Origin: Apostichopus californicus
Taxonomy: Eukaryota; Echinodermata; Holothuroidea; Aspidochirotida; Stichopodidae
DNA length: 31,403 nt
NCBI GenBank assembly: GCA_020650975.1
Contig: JAIPMN010003046.1
Coordinates: forward strand, 2,504-33,906
Direction of reading: 5' to 3'
Both the position numbers and the translations under genes were made by a program. This document shows positions 1-11,000 of this stretch, piece after piece (the first letter of the stretch is position 1; each line of letters starts with the position of its first letter). The notes under the pieces are model-generated. The model saw nothing but the letters and a program-made list of their open reading frames with translations, searched no databases and was not told the DNA's origin.

Positions 1-371
1 AAGGGGGGGGGGGCTGAGTCCCTCTCCTCTCCCTATGATTTTGTAAATGGTTGTATCATTCCCTGTCATAAAAAAATATAAACAATATTCCATCACAGAA
101 TTAAATTATTTTCAAAGTTGATATAGCCAGTTTTCAGTCATCAAAATAAAATAAATTTGAATCTATTTTTATTTTTTTTAATATCACAATGGAACGTACA
201 ATCTACCATTATGAAGCTGTCAGAATTGAACATGCTTTTGTTTTGCAAGCATATATATGCCATGTTAATGCCAAATACATATTTTATATCTGATAAGCAA
301 GAGAATGCCTTGTACAGTATATATGTGAAATATATTCATGCATATTCATTTTCCATCTGTTTCTCCCGCAG

Positions 372-419
372 GAAACTGAAGTAAACAAGAGTGTACTGGA
401 AGAGCTAGGGTTAACATAG
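372..419 (+). CDS. Possible terminal exon of an unidentified upstream gene (partial)
   Basis: A pyrimidine-rich tract ending in CCCGCAG (to 371) is a good 3' splice site. In the first frame after it, the sequence reads ETEVNKSVLEELGLT and then TAG. The other two frames stop at once. If real, this is the last coding exon of a plus-strand gene lying to the left of the window and convergent with ZRSR2. An AATAAA at 784-789, or another at about 2321, could end its transcript. I do not recognise the peptide, and fifteen residues are too few to identify a family. Chance splice-site-plus-ORF is a real alternative. Confidence 0.35.
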   Translation, partial: ETEVNKSVLEELGLT

Positions 420-3230
420 TACCCAGAAGACTATGTAAAGAATATTCCAGATACCCCCACGAAGCTGTGAATTATACACAAGACATATATGAAGAGTCCC
501 TCTGAACTGTATTCAAAGCCATTTTAATGTTCATCATAGCATACAAAATTTAACATTAATGTGGCCATTAAGTAACTATGATTTTGCTTTTCTGTTAGAA
601 ACAACATCCATAAGAAAGTTAGGTTTGAAGTAACATCATCGTGTACGAACCGTGCCGCCCTGACTTCATCCTGCTTTCATCCGTCATACAGTAGCAGAAC
701 GCTTGTACAGAAGTTAATGTAGCAATTTGAAAATATGCTTAATTTATCCCTTCAACAGCCTGAGAGAGCTCTCATACAGTAGAAATAAAATTTGTATTTT
801 TCTCCAATGTCTACATCAGTTTCTTCATCTAAATATATTTATGTCACAATAATTTGGTGAATTTTGTGATAACGTTTTGAGGTATTTCAGACAAATTTTT
901 GAAGATCAAATGCAATGAACTGTACATAGTCCAATTTCAAGTGAGATAGCACTGAAAGGGTTTTGGGGGAAATCTTCACAGAGCTCTCAGCATCTCAACA
1001 CATTCTCCAGAAGCAGTTATATTACTTCCATGTTCAACTAATATCCTGTTAATCTGTTATCTTTACTTTTGAGGAGGGCGAGGTAATGCTGTGTTTAAGC
1101 TGAAGTCCGAGATCTGTTCATACAAAACTGCTGTGGGCAACTAAGCACTGCATAAATATGGAACAGTGCATTATAAAGAAATTAAGAATGGAAAGAAATT
1201 GCTTCAACTCACAAAGTATCTTGGAAGTGCGCTTCTAAAGCTGTGTAGGTTCTTCTTTGGAATAGTACGTTATTTGCGAGGTAACCAAACTGGTTACTTT
1301 ACATGACAAGAAACACCATGTGAAACCCACAACCTCAGAACAGCTGATGTGTGAAGCGAGTCGGACATTTGGGCGGGATTGCCGAGAATGTTTATCTGAT
1401 ATATATATCAATGTGGAGCATTAAATTTGAACAAATCATCAAATTCCTTTTGTATTTCTCAAAGACTGATACTGGATGTTACCATGTCATTCATATGTGA
1501 ATGTGTTTAATATAACAGTATGCAATCACTGATATGTATGGTGCCAATTTCTGGACATACACACAACTGAGTATAGAACATATTGAACCATCAGCTTGTC
1601 ACCAACATGCTATTAAATGTCATTTGTAGAAGTGTTATTATGTTGAGTATGTTTTGATTTGACTTTGTTTCACGTTTAAAGCCCCATCTTTGCATTCCAT
1701 GATAGACACAAACTATAAACCAATCCCTGACTCTACAATCGTGTTTGGTACTATTGTGTAGTAAATTATCACACAATCAGGACGATGTATTTTCCCCAAA
1801 AATTTTGGCCAATTTACAGAGATTGACGGAATGAAAACTTCTATCAAACCAAAACAAAGGTGTCCTGTCCTTCGTTATTGTTGTGGTCGAGATGACAGCA
1901 TGCATCCGATTACTGTCTCCATATCAACCTAAACTATAATTCCACTCCATATCCACCCCATTTATAAAATCCTGGATCCTCGCACCAAGACCTCACTGGC
2001 AAGTTTTTTTCATCTCAAGACAAGTTATAATGTGGCAAGTTGCCTTGCCTCAAGAAGTATGGTATTGTATGATACTACATGTGAAGTATTTCTCGGGTTA
2101 GGGTTAACCCTAGGGGTTTTCCCGGTCCACAAGATACGTCATTCATTGGGCTGTATCATGCATGATGACATTGCTCCACATATTAAACTGTGTACAAAAC
2201 GGTTCTCTTTTGAAATACTGTCACGTGAGGATTGGCTGATCCTCACCTCACCAATATGAATATTCATTAAGTGTCATCATATGCTTCACAATCTGATTCA
2301 TTCCAAATGACAGTTACCAAATAAAACCTTTTTTTATGAAACTTTCATTGTTTGTTTTCTTTACTTTGACCAAATTAATAGTGTAAAGAAGTTTAACATG
2401 CTCTGATCCTCCAAAAATTATTCCCCGACATTGGGGACTATTAGAATGGACCATTAAATATCGTAGCATAAATAACTACTTTATGAGAGGCAATAAAATG
2501 CTTGGAAACATTTGAGCATGAGTAACCATACTGGAATTCGCATATTTGTGGGTACCGTACACTAATAACCTTTAAGCATCAATAACTCAATGAAAGTGAC
2601 AAGTAAAATGCTTGGAATGCAAGTTTATGAGTGTGCATATGAGTGTGCATATATGTGTGTGCATCGAGTATGGGCAATGTTTATAGTTTAAATATTAATC
2701 ATACCTCAGCCCTGGCGTCCCATCCCCCACTTCACATCAACAAACATAGACTTCACAGTTCACACACTAAATTTGTCACTTTCCAAATGCCCTAGGAGCA
2801 TAGAAGTTTTTTTTCTTGCATGTCCCACCCATTGGATGGGCCTATCATGGCACTAATAAATTAACCCACTATAACCTTTTAGATTTGAGCTAGCAGTCAA
2901 AGTTCAGCATAGTGCTCCCCAACCCAAACATGTGTTAGCTCTAGTTGCAGAAACTTCGTTTCACCAATGAATTTCTAAAATACCTTAAATCACCATCAAT
3001 TTTCAAGATTTTAAGACCATCAGCTCTTTATTTTATCTTCCGACATCCCAAGTTAATAAACCTAATGATAACTGAGAATGTGCCAAAATAGAATCACTTC
3101 AGTTCGTCCATTTAGGGCCTTTCCAGAGAATGGTTGACATTTCGGGCGGATAACAACTCCTTGCTTAAAGAAGACAAACCCATCCATCATCATCCATCAA
3201 TGTGAAAGTGGTAGTAGTGATAATATTGAG
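420..3230. other. Non-coding: putative 3' UTR and intergenic sequence
   Basis: AT-rich sequence with no ORF that resembles a protein. The open frames at 1591-1776 and 2032-2259 have no recognisable motif. A short telomere-like palindrome (TTAGGG joined to TTAACCCTA) lies at about 2096-2114. A TTTATT at 3027-3032 is AATAAA on the minus strand and is one candidate for the ZRSR2 poly(A) signal, about 790 bases after its stop. Confidence 0.6.
784..789 (+). terminator. Candidate polyadenylation signal AATAAA
   Basis: AATAAA is followed by a T-rich stretch and TGTCT about 20-30 bases on. It lies about 365 bases after the stop of the possible terminal exon at 372-419. A second AATAAA at about 2321 with a T-rich downstream stretch is an alternative. 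Confidence 0.3.
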
Positions 3231-3434
3231 GGTGTCGCGGTCAAATGGATTAGTCAACGGACTTGCGATCTAAGGATCGTAGGGTTGAGTCCTGGCCAGA
3301 TCATTGCATTCTGTCCATGGCAAAGGAACTTCATCTCCATTGGCTCTCTTGACAAAGGTGTATAAATGGGAACCTTTCAATAGTTCCTACCCCAAGTTGT
3401 AACCCGTCTTTAACAACAACTAACAAAATAAATA
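3231..3434 (+). repeat. tRNA-derived SINE-like element
   Basis: The 5' part resembles a tRNA. An A-box-like segment (GGTCAAATGGATTAGTCAACGG) is followed by a GATC..GATC anticodon-arm-like inverted repeat, and then a B-box-like GGGTTGAGTCC about 50 bases on. The body continues to a short A-rich end (CAAAATAAATAG). It may lie inside the ZRSR2 3' UTR in antisense. No second copy is in this window, so the SINE call rests on the Pol III box layout alone. Confidence 0.5.
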
Positions 3435-3823
3435 GTGAGGCAAAGGACTTCTGATGACACTATGTAAATTTTAATCCGGACAAATTTACATAATTATGAA
3501 CATTTCCTCTACCAATTCCGTTATGTCGCACTTCTTGTTATTAATTAATTTTTGAATAGTTCGGAAGCAGATTTGTCCATCCATCTACATAGAGTCACCT
3601 CAACTGCCCTGACCAAGGGATGTGTAAAAAAAAAAAATACAAACCAAGTCGGATGTTAATCCTTAAAGAATAGTACCCCGACCCAGATGGGGTTAATACA
3701 AGGTGTAAAATGGAGGAAGGATGTCCAAAGGAGAATAAAGTCTGGAGAGAGAGAGAGATGGCATGCAGTTTACCAGACACTTTGTCTCTCTTTCAAGTCA
3801 CAAACTAAACCAGCTCCAATCTT

Positions 3824-5043
3824 TCATTGGTCAGGTTTCACCTCTTTAGGAGCTGTCATCCCTTCTTTCTCCTCCGCCCTCTTGTTGAGACGGGCAATCT
3901 CCATCTCTACGATGTCCAGCTTCTCCTTCTCTTCTTCACTACTGTCCGAATCTTCCGATGCGGCCTCATTCCCACTTGCAGATGATGACGATGATGATGA
4001 TGACGAGGATGACGATGATGTCCGAGGTGACTCTCCTTCATCTTTTGCTTCATCTTCCGAAGTTTCTCCGTCTGAACGCGGCTGCAGCTTTTCGACATCT
4101 ACAGCCCTTTTCCCTTCGGCATCGACGTCCGCAGATTCCTTGGGAGTTGATACAGAGTCACTCTTTTCAGTAACCACTTCCGGTTCGACGAGCCCGGTGT
4201 CTTTTTGGTATCGCATTTTGTCTTCATTCCTGAGAAAAGATTTAGACTTTTCTGTGGGAGTATCAACACCAACTTTTTGTTTTTTACTTTTTCGTCCTCG
4301 GTGGTGTGACTTGTTCTTTGATTTTGATTTAGCTCTTGACCTTCCCTTGGACCCAGAACTGCTCCCTGATGAATGTGACCTACTTTTTGACCTCGATCTA
4401 CTTCTTGATCTCCTGTTCTTCCTCTGCTCATCTCTAATTCTTGATCTGGACCTACTCACGGAATCTGTCTTTCTAGGAGTCGGTGACCTTGTCTTTGAAC
4501 GTGACCTCCTTCTCCTCGGAGGCGACTTACTCCTGGAATGCGACCTCCTAGAAGGAGACCTACTCTTTGAACGGGATCCTTTGTGTGAAGGTGAGTTCCT
4601 CTTGGATTCCGACCAACTCCGAGTTGGTGACCTACTCTTTGAAAGTGACCTTCGTCTGGAAGGTGACCTACTCTTTGAACGTGACCTTCGACAATAAGGC
4701 GACCTGCTCCTAGATGTCCTCCTTGACCTGGACCTTCTTCTGGAATGTGACTTGGCTCTAACTTCAGATCTCTGTTTGGACCTCTTTCTCTCAGTTGATC
4801 TACTTCTGGATCTTGACCTGCTTCTGGTGTGGGAGTGATTCCTCCTTTCTGACCCCAAACGGTGCCTCCACTGATGGAGTGGGTAAGAACCCTGTCGCCA
4901 CCTTCTCTCACTGAAACTCTGGAAATCAGACCTACCATGCCTTCTGTGGGTCCTTCCCTTTGCAGTTTCATCTTTGGGATCTTTGAACACATGAAGGTAG
5001 TTACAGTTTTTACCTTTGGGGCAGGTACCGAACGGGAACAGAC
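3824..5043 (-). CDS. ZRSR2: ZRSR2 exon 10 (second zinc finger, RS domain, acidic tail)
   Basis: Acceptor CTTCTTTCAG|G. The exon opens with LFPFGTCPKGKNCNYLHVF, completing CCCH finger 2. More than 200 residues of RS/SR dipeptides with SPSRR-type units follow. A run of about 14 serines is then followed by an acidic stretch (SEEEKEKLDIVEMEIARL) and the end KEVKPDQ. RS domains are phosphorylated by SR kinases and bring in other splicing factors. The opposite strand holds a 336-codon open frame that is only the shadow of the RS repeats. Confidence 0.95.
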
Positions 5044-8000
5044 CTGAAAGAAGAAGAAGAGGATGAAAACGTGGAGAAGAGCAAGATTCGAGGAAAGTAC
5101 TTCCTCAGTTCCAAGAAGATGATTGTGTGCTAAATGAAACTGAGCAGAATTGATGTTATTTTGAGAGATAGTAAGTATTCCTAGCCTGAAATATTTGCCA
5201 GAAACAATCTTGGATATAACAATATTTCAGAGCCAAAATATATATGTCTACAATGTAATCAGGCAAAGTGAGGTCAGGGGACTAATTTCTCATGGCCTAT
5301 TAGATTGTAACGACCCCATTAATGCTGTCCACAGAACCTTATAACAAGGAAAGACATGTAATATGTTATTCTATAGGGGGAATATTTACACCTTTTTTTT
5401 ACTGCTAGTCATAACATTCTTTTCAAAATAGCAGATGGAACTTCGTGCAGGTAGAACTTCCATGAATTTTTTCATTATCTTCCATATTGCAATATTTTTT
5501 ATTATTGTCACAGAAATAGGTACAGTACATAAGTAAAATGTTGCGGCCTGCCGATTGAGTGAGTTTAGATGCCAGTTCAATTTTTGGCCAATCACCCAAC
5601 CAAACACCCCCCCCCCCTTCCCACCTCTCCACAGCCTGGTCAACAACATGTATATTATGTCTTTCAACAATATTTGTTGTTGCTAGGTTTGCCATTTGCT
5701 TCAGTTTTGAACCATGCATTTATTGTATTGTAGATTAGCATGTATCTGCAATTCTCTTGCAATTAAACTTTCAAAATCATTTTCACTTTACTTTCTTAAA
5801 CATCACAATTTCAATTCTTCTTAAGTTCAATCTGCAAATAAAGTATGGATCAAGTTACATCCCAAATCTTGCATGCAAATTAGGTGCATATCTTTGTGAG
5901 TCTTTGCCTTTGGGTTTGATGCAATGGAACTTTCACATAGTACATAATGATAACCCTTCTTGAGGTACCTACATACAACAAACATGCAAACATTCTAGGC
6001 TGACATCCTGATGGGATATTCTAGTCGGAATGCAACGTGACGTGACGCCTCCAGGTGTCGAACTAATATCTAGACAGACTGCCAAGGCTAGACAGAGTTG
6101 TTTCATAGAGACTTTATGTTTGCCAGATGTCATGCTTAAATTGAAAAATTTTCTTAGCAACTAGACAAGCTATACAGAAGGGATTAGTATACCTATGACT
6201 TCCTTTTTATATTTGCTCTGTTTTTATATTTTTTTCAAATCTTGGACTTCAAGCAACTCCCTTCAAGTACTGGGCTGTTTGACCGTCATTGCTGTTGTTT
6301 TGCAAGGCTTATCGTTTAGCTAATTGCATCATTCTGATGGCGTTGTAAAGTCGGTAAATGAATGCTATCATCTGCTTGATATACTCACCACATATAGCAG
6401 CCCGCCAGTCATCCAAAGCTACATATTCACAGGAGAGAGGCTTTCCGGCGTAAAACCTGCCGTTGAAAGTTTCCACTGCTTTAGTTCCATGCTCCTCTTT
6501 CTGATACTGGACATAAACGTTGCCTCTTAGATGCTGCTCCCAATTACAACATGCCTTTCAAAATATAATAAAACAGGACAGAAACTGTCAAACTGGATCT
6601 CAAGTAAGACAGTAATAGCAGGTACATTATCAATAAAGATAATGAACAGAACTAACAAAAAAAAAAAACTACACGATTTCCATACCAAATGAAGATTTTT
6701 GTTAAACATTTTCTGGCCATAGTTGTGCATAACTCGATGAAATTTGGATTTGTCATCTACAAACTTGAAATGCTAGCCTGTGAATATCATAGAGAACTTT
6801 TCCTGTAGAGAATGATTTTATGTATAGCGAAATATCCCAAGAGGTTTTGAACAAATACAAATGCATGTGAATTTCCAAGGCTAGAGGTTGATCCAGGATT
6901 CAATGAAAGCGGGATGTGACATTCCCCCCCCCCCCCTGCTTCATCCTCTTGGATGGGTGCCTGTGGGCTACATTTCTGACAGGGTGCCCTAAAATGGACA
7001 GGTACTGAGTATTATTACAGGTATGTTAACATTCTGAATGCATCAGTACTAACATATAGCCTATTGTACATATTACTTGCAACAACAAATCACTCTATAA
7101 ATTTTATAGGTAGCCCTGGTTAAACCACTGGAATTTGGAGAGTAGCACCTGCCTGAATTTGGAGGAACTTGATATATATTTCATAGTCCAGTAAAAATGC
7201 ACAGCTGCATGAAACAACACTTGACAGCAATAACATTCTTGAAAGCTTAGAAAGTATATTGATGAATCTCCAGCATCCCCTCTCCCCACTCCCAAAATGG
7301 GGGGGGGGGGAGTACATGAAAAAGAAAATGTCACCATCTTGTCTTAAAACTTTTTTTTACCTTCATCACAACTACTCTGCCAATCTTCTCAAACTCAGGT
7401 AAAGTGTCCGAATAAAATTCTCTGAAATCTGCTTCCGCAGTTTCCTGATCGTATTCCAGACTGATGTCGGTGTCGTATTCATCCCTAAAGCTCTGCTCCA
7501 TGGAGAAGTTACTATACATGCCCTTGAGAACCACCGTCCTAGAAATCCCCGGGTCAGGATGATTGCGAGAACACCTAAAGGAGGAGGAGAAGAAGAAGAA
7601 GAAGAAGAAGAAGAAGAAGAAATGAACAGACCTAACAAGTAACGGCATCTGCAAGTGGCATCTGGAGTGTTAGCTCAGTGGTTAACGCCGGTGCCTTTCA
7701 ATCATAAGGTCCCAAGTTCGAGTCACTCCAAGATTAATGTATGTCGTCCAGTTACAGAGTTGTTGAAATTTGACAATTCATAATCATGGACGTTAAATAT
7801 GAATGTAAGAGACTGACTTTGGTAAGCTTGCGGCTTTGGTAAGCCAATGAGGCTTCTTTGCGAGTTCCTGCTTGCAGGAGGATCTAAAATACATACACAC
7901 ATAAAAGTATTAATCAATACCAGAAACTGTATGAAGGGTACTGTGGATTCTCTACCAGATGACAGTTTGATTAGGAGGGGGTGGGGGGGGGGTAGGGGAG

Positions 8001-11000
8001 GGTGGAGCTTTAGCCAGATATAAAAGAAGGCAGTACAATTCACAAGCTGAGTGTCAAATCCCAAATGAGGAGCAGCTTTTAGGTAAAAACTATCAAACTT
8101 TAAAAAAAAAAAAAATGGCCTAAAAGTCTTTATCAATGCTTGTATTTGCAGATGTTGGCATCAGTTTTTTAACTTTTCAAGCAGACAAAATGTTTGCCTT
8201 ACTTCCTATGAGTATATTATATATTCTATGTGCCCACTCTTTCTGTAGAACATATTAACAGGGTGTGTCTTCTAAAAAAATCAAAGGTGTGCTGAAAAAA
8301 TCGCACTCCACAAGAAATTTAACGGTGCGCTGCAGGTGTGCTGAAAATAGCACTCCTTAGCACAGTTTAGGTTGAGCTAGATTAAGGCCAATTCAAGCAT
8401 GTTGTGAGCTGATGAATTTTAAAAAAAAAAAAAAAAATGTTGTATCTACTACTTGTATATAATTTTTAATTTTCAACACTGTGTACAATAAATCACTTCT
8501 CACAGTCATTTAAGGGCTGCGATGGTGTAAAGGTGCGATGGTGTAAAGGTGTGATGGTGTATAGGGTGTGATGGTGTATAGGTGTGATGGTGTATAGGTG
8601 TGATGGTGTATATGGTGTGATGGTGTATAGGTGTGATGGTGTATAGGTGTTTAGGGTGCGATGGTGTAAAGGTGTGATGGTGTATAGGGTGTGATGGTGT
8701 AAAGGTGTGATGGTGTATAGGTGTGATGGTGTATATGTGTGATGGTGTATAGGTGTTTAGGGTGTGATGGTGTATAGGTGTGATGGTGTATATGTGTGAT
8801 GGTGTTTAGGTGTTTAGGGTGTGATGGTGTATAGGTGTGATGGTGTATATGTGTGATGGTGTATAGGTGTTTAGGCTGCGATGGTGTATAGGTGTGATGG
8901 TGTATAGGGTGTGATGGTGTATAGGTGTGATGGTGTATAGGTGTTTAGGGTGCGATGGTGTAAAGGTGTGATGGTGTATAGGGTGTGATGGTGTAAAGGT
9001 GTGATGGTGTATAGGGTGTGATGGTGTATAGGTGTGATGTTGTATATGTGTGATGGTGTATAGGGTGTGATTGTGTTTAGGTGTGACGGTGTATAGGTGT
9101 GATGGCCTGACATGGCCTGTGTCATTAACTTCTCTGTTGTATCTTGATTTCCTAGCTCTACTTTGTCTCATCAATAAGGCTTTGAATCACCTAACGATAA
9201 TACTTTACACCAATTTACCTCCATAAATCGCAGATGAGGGGGGAAAACTTACATAGCTGGTATTTGTTTCCCTACCCCCATCCCCAACCCCCATGGGGCA
9301 AAATATAATAGGTTGATACACTTGCTTATGAAAGCAATGGATTACTTGCTGAATGAATGGTAGGAAAAAGTATAAAACACCAAAATGTGTTCCATTAATA
9401 AACAGAGCACCAGATGGCTCACCTTTCACCAAACCTGCAAGCACCAGTCTTCTTGAAGAAGCTACAAGTTTCAGCTTTCCTAGTTCCAGGCACAACTTTC
9501 GGGGCATCTGGGTTACGCCAAGGTTGCTGTCAATAAATTACATGAGAATTTTGGTTATTGTCTTTTTCGAAACATTGCTATGAAAACATAAAACTTGAAG
9601 TAACTCTCAGGAATTTCCCCCAAAATATTCAGAAATGGTGTACAGCCTCCATGATATTGATTTTCAAACCTTTTTTGTTTATTTACAAATTGGAGCTACA
9701 GTATGCATAGCCCAAGGGGACCAGAATTCTTTTTTATTTGAACTCTAGATAAGTACTGTAACCTCAAACCTTCATTGTGTTGCAATTTCACTATTTTGTA
9801 TTTTCTTCGCATATTGCTACACACTATATTGGTTTGAGCTACTCCCTAAATATTATGATAGTAATACTGCCAAAGAGCCAATAATTTACCATATGCTTTG
9901 TGTCTCTCTGTGAACAAAAAAACATGAATACAATTTTTGGAGACAAACGGACCACATTGTGCATCTAGACAAATAGAAGTATGAAAGCCTGGACTACAAA
10001 AGAGTTAACCAAGTTACCACAAAATACCACAAAATTACCAAACTTACCAAAATAACCACAAATTGTACCTATCAAGATCCTTGTGTAAATCATAAAGCAA
10101 TATTTTGTCTTGTATTGGCAACAATGTGGTGATATGATGATATCCAACCGTTAAAGGAAAAATGACTTTAGTCAGCTAAAACCACACACCGAACTATGAA
10201 TCAGAGGAAACGATTGAATACATCAAAGATTGTGGGACAGAGAATTTTCTAATGCTAAAACTAAATACTAATTAGCAACTAAAGAAACAGGTAGGTGACA
10301 CTGACTTCCATCTCTCTACATCCATCTCTATGGTTGGATAAAGTGGGAGGGAGTGGGCAGGGGGTTAAGGTTTAGGGGGAAGGGAGGGTGATTAACCAGT
10401 TTTGTGAAATCAAACTATGTGTTGGCAGAGTTCCACAACATTACAATGTGATGCAAAACAGCAGTCTTGATGAAGAAGGCAGGGGAAAAAAAGGAAAATG
10501 TGCAAGAAAATAGGATATTACCTCTCCATTCTTGTTGCCTTTATCCAGGTACTGTAGAACTCCCTGGGATGAGTAGAAGACATTGATGGGTTACAAAGTG
10601 AAATAATCTGGGGGAATAGACTTGTCAAGATTGAATATTTAATTCAGAGAAAAGCAACATATGTATAGACAACTAGAAGAAGACAACTTCAATGTTCTCT
10701 CCAAAATAGTGTTTATATGGGAGAACCCTGGTTTGCTGGTGAACTTTTTAAGAACGAAGTTTCGGAAACAGACACATTTCTTTTCATTTCTGATATAAGC
10801 GACACTGCAAGCTTTGAAACTAGCCCAGGTTGTTGTTTTTTTCTATTTTTAATAGCAATGCTTTAGCCTGATGCTTTCGCCCTGAATAGCGAAAGCCAAA
10901 TTCAACCTTGTCAGAACATTTTGCTGCATATTGTGCTACCAGAGGAGTTTTCAAAGATATTTCATTTTACATGGTGTACCTCCGTTCTGCTACCAAACAA

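Noticed and set aside
2094..2118. Interstitial telomere at TTAGGGTTAACCCTA
   Set aside because: Only one or two hexamers on each side, so chance or a minor repair scar is more likely than a fusion site.
3687..4697. 336-codon plus-strand open frame with acidic, Leu/Asp-rich product
   Set aside because: It is exactly antisense to the RS domain of ZRSR2. Arg/Ser codon repeats leave the opposite strand open; the product has no domain and ZRSR2 is fully supported.
7664..7740. True tRNA gene
   Set aside because: The A and B boxes are good, but no acceptor-stem pairing closes the structure and the sequence continues into a body shared with 18942-19194. It is a SINE head.
8806..9174. His/Thr/Pro-rich minus-strand open frames
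   Set aside because: They arise from the GTGATGGTGTATAGG minisatellite and change frame with unit-length variation.
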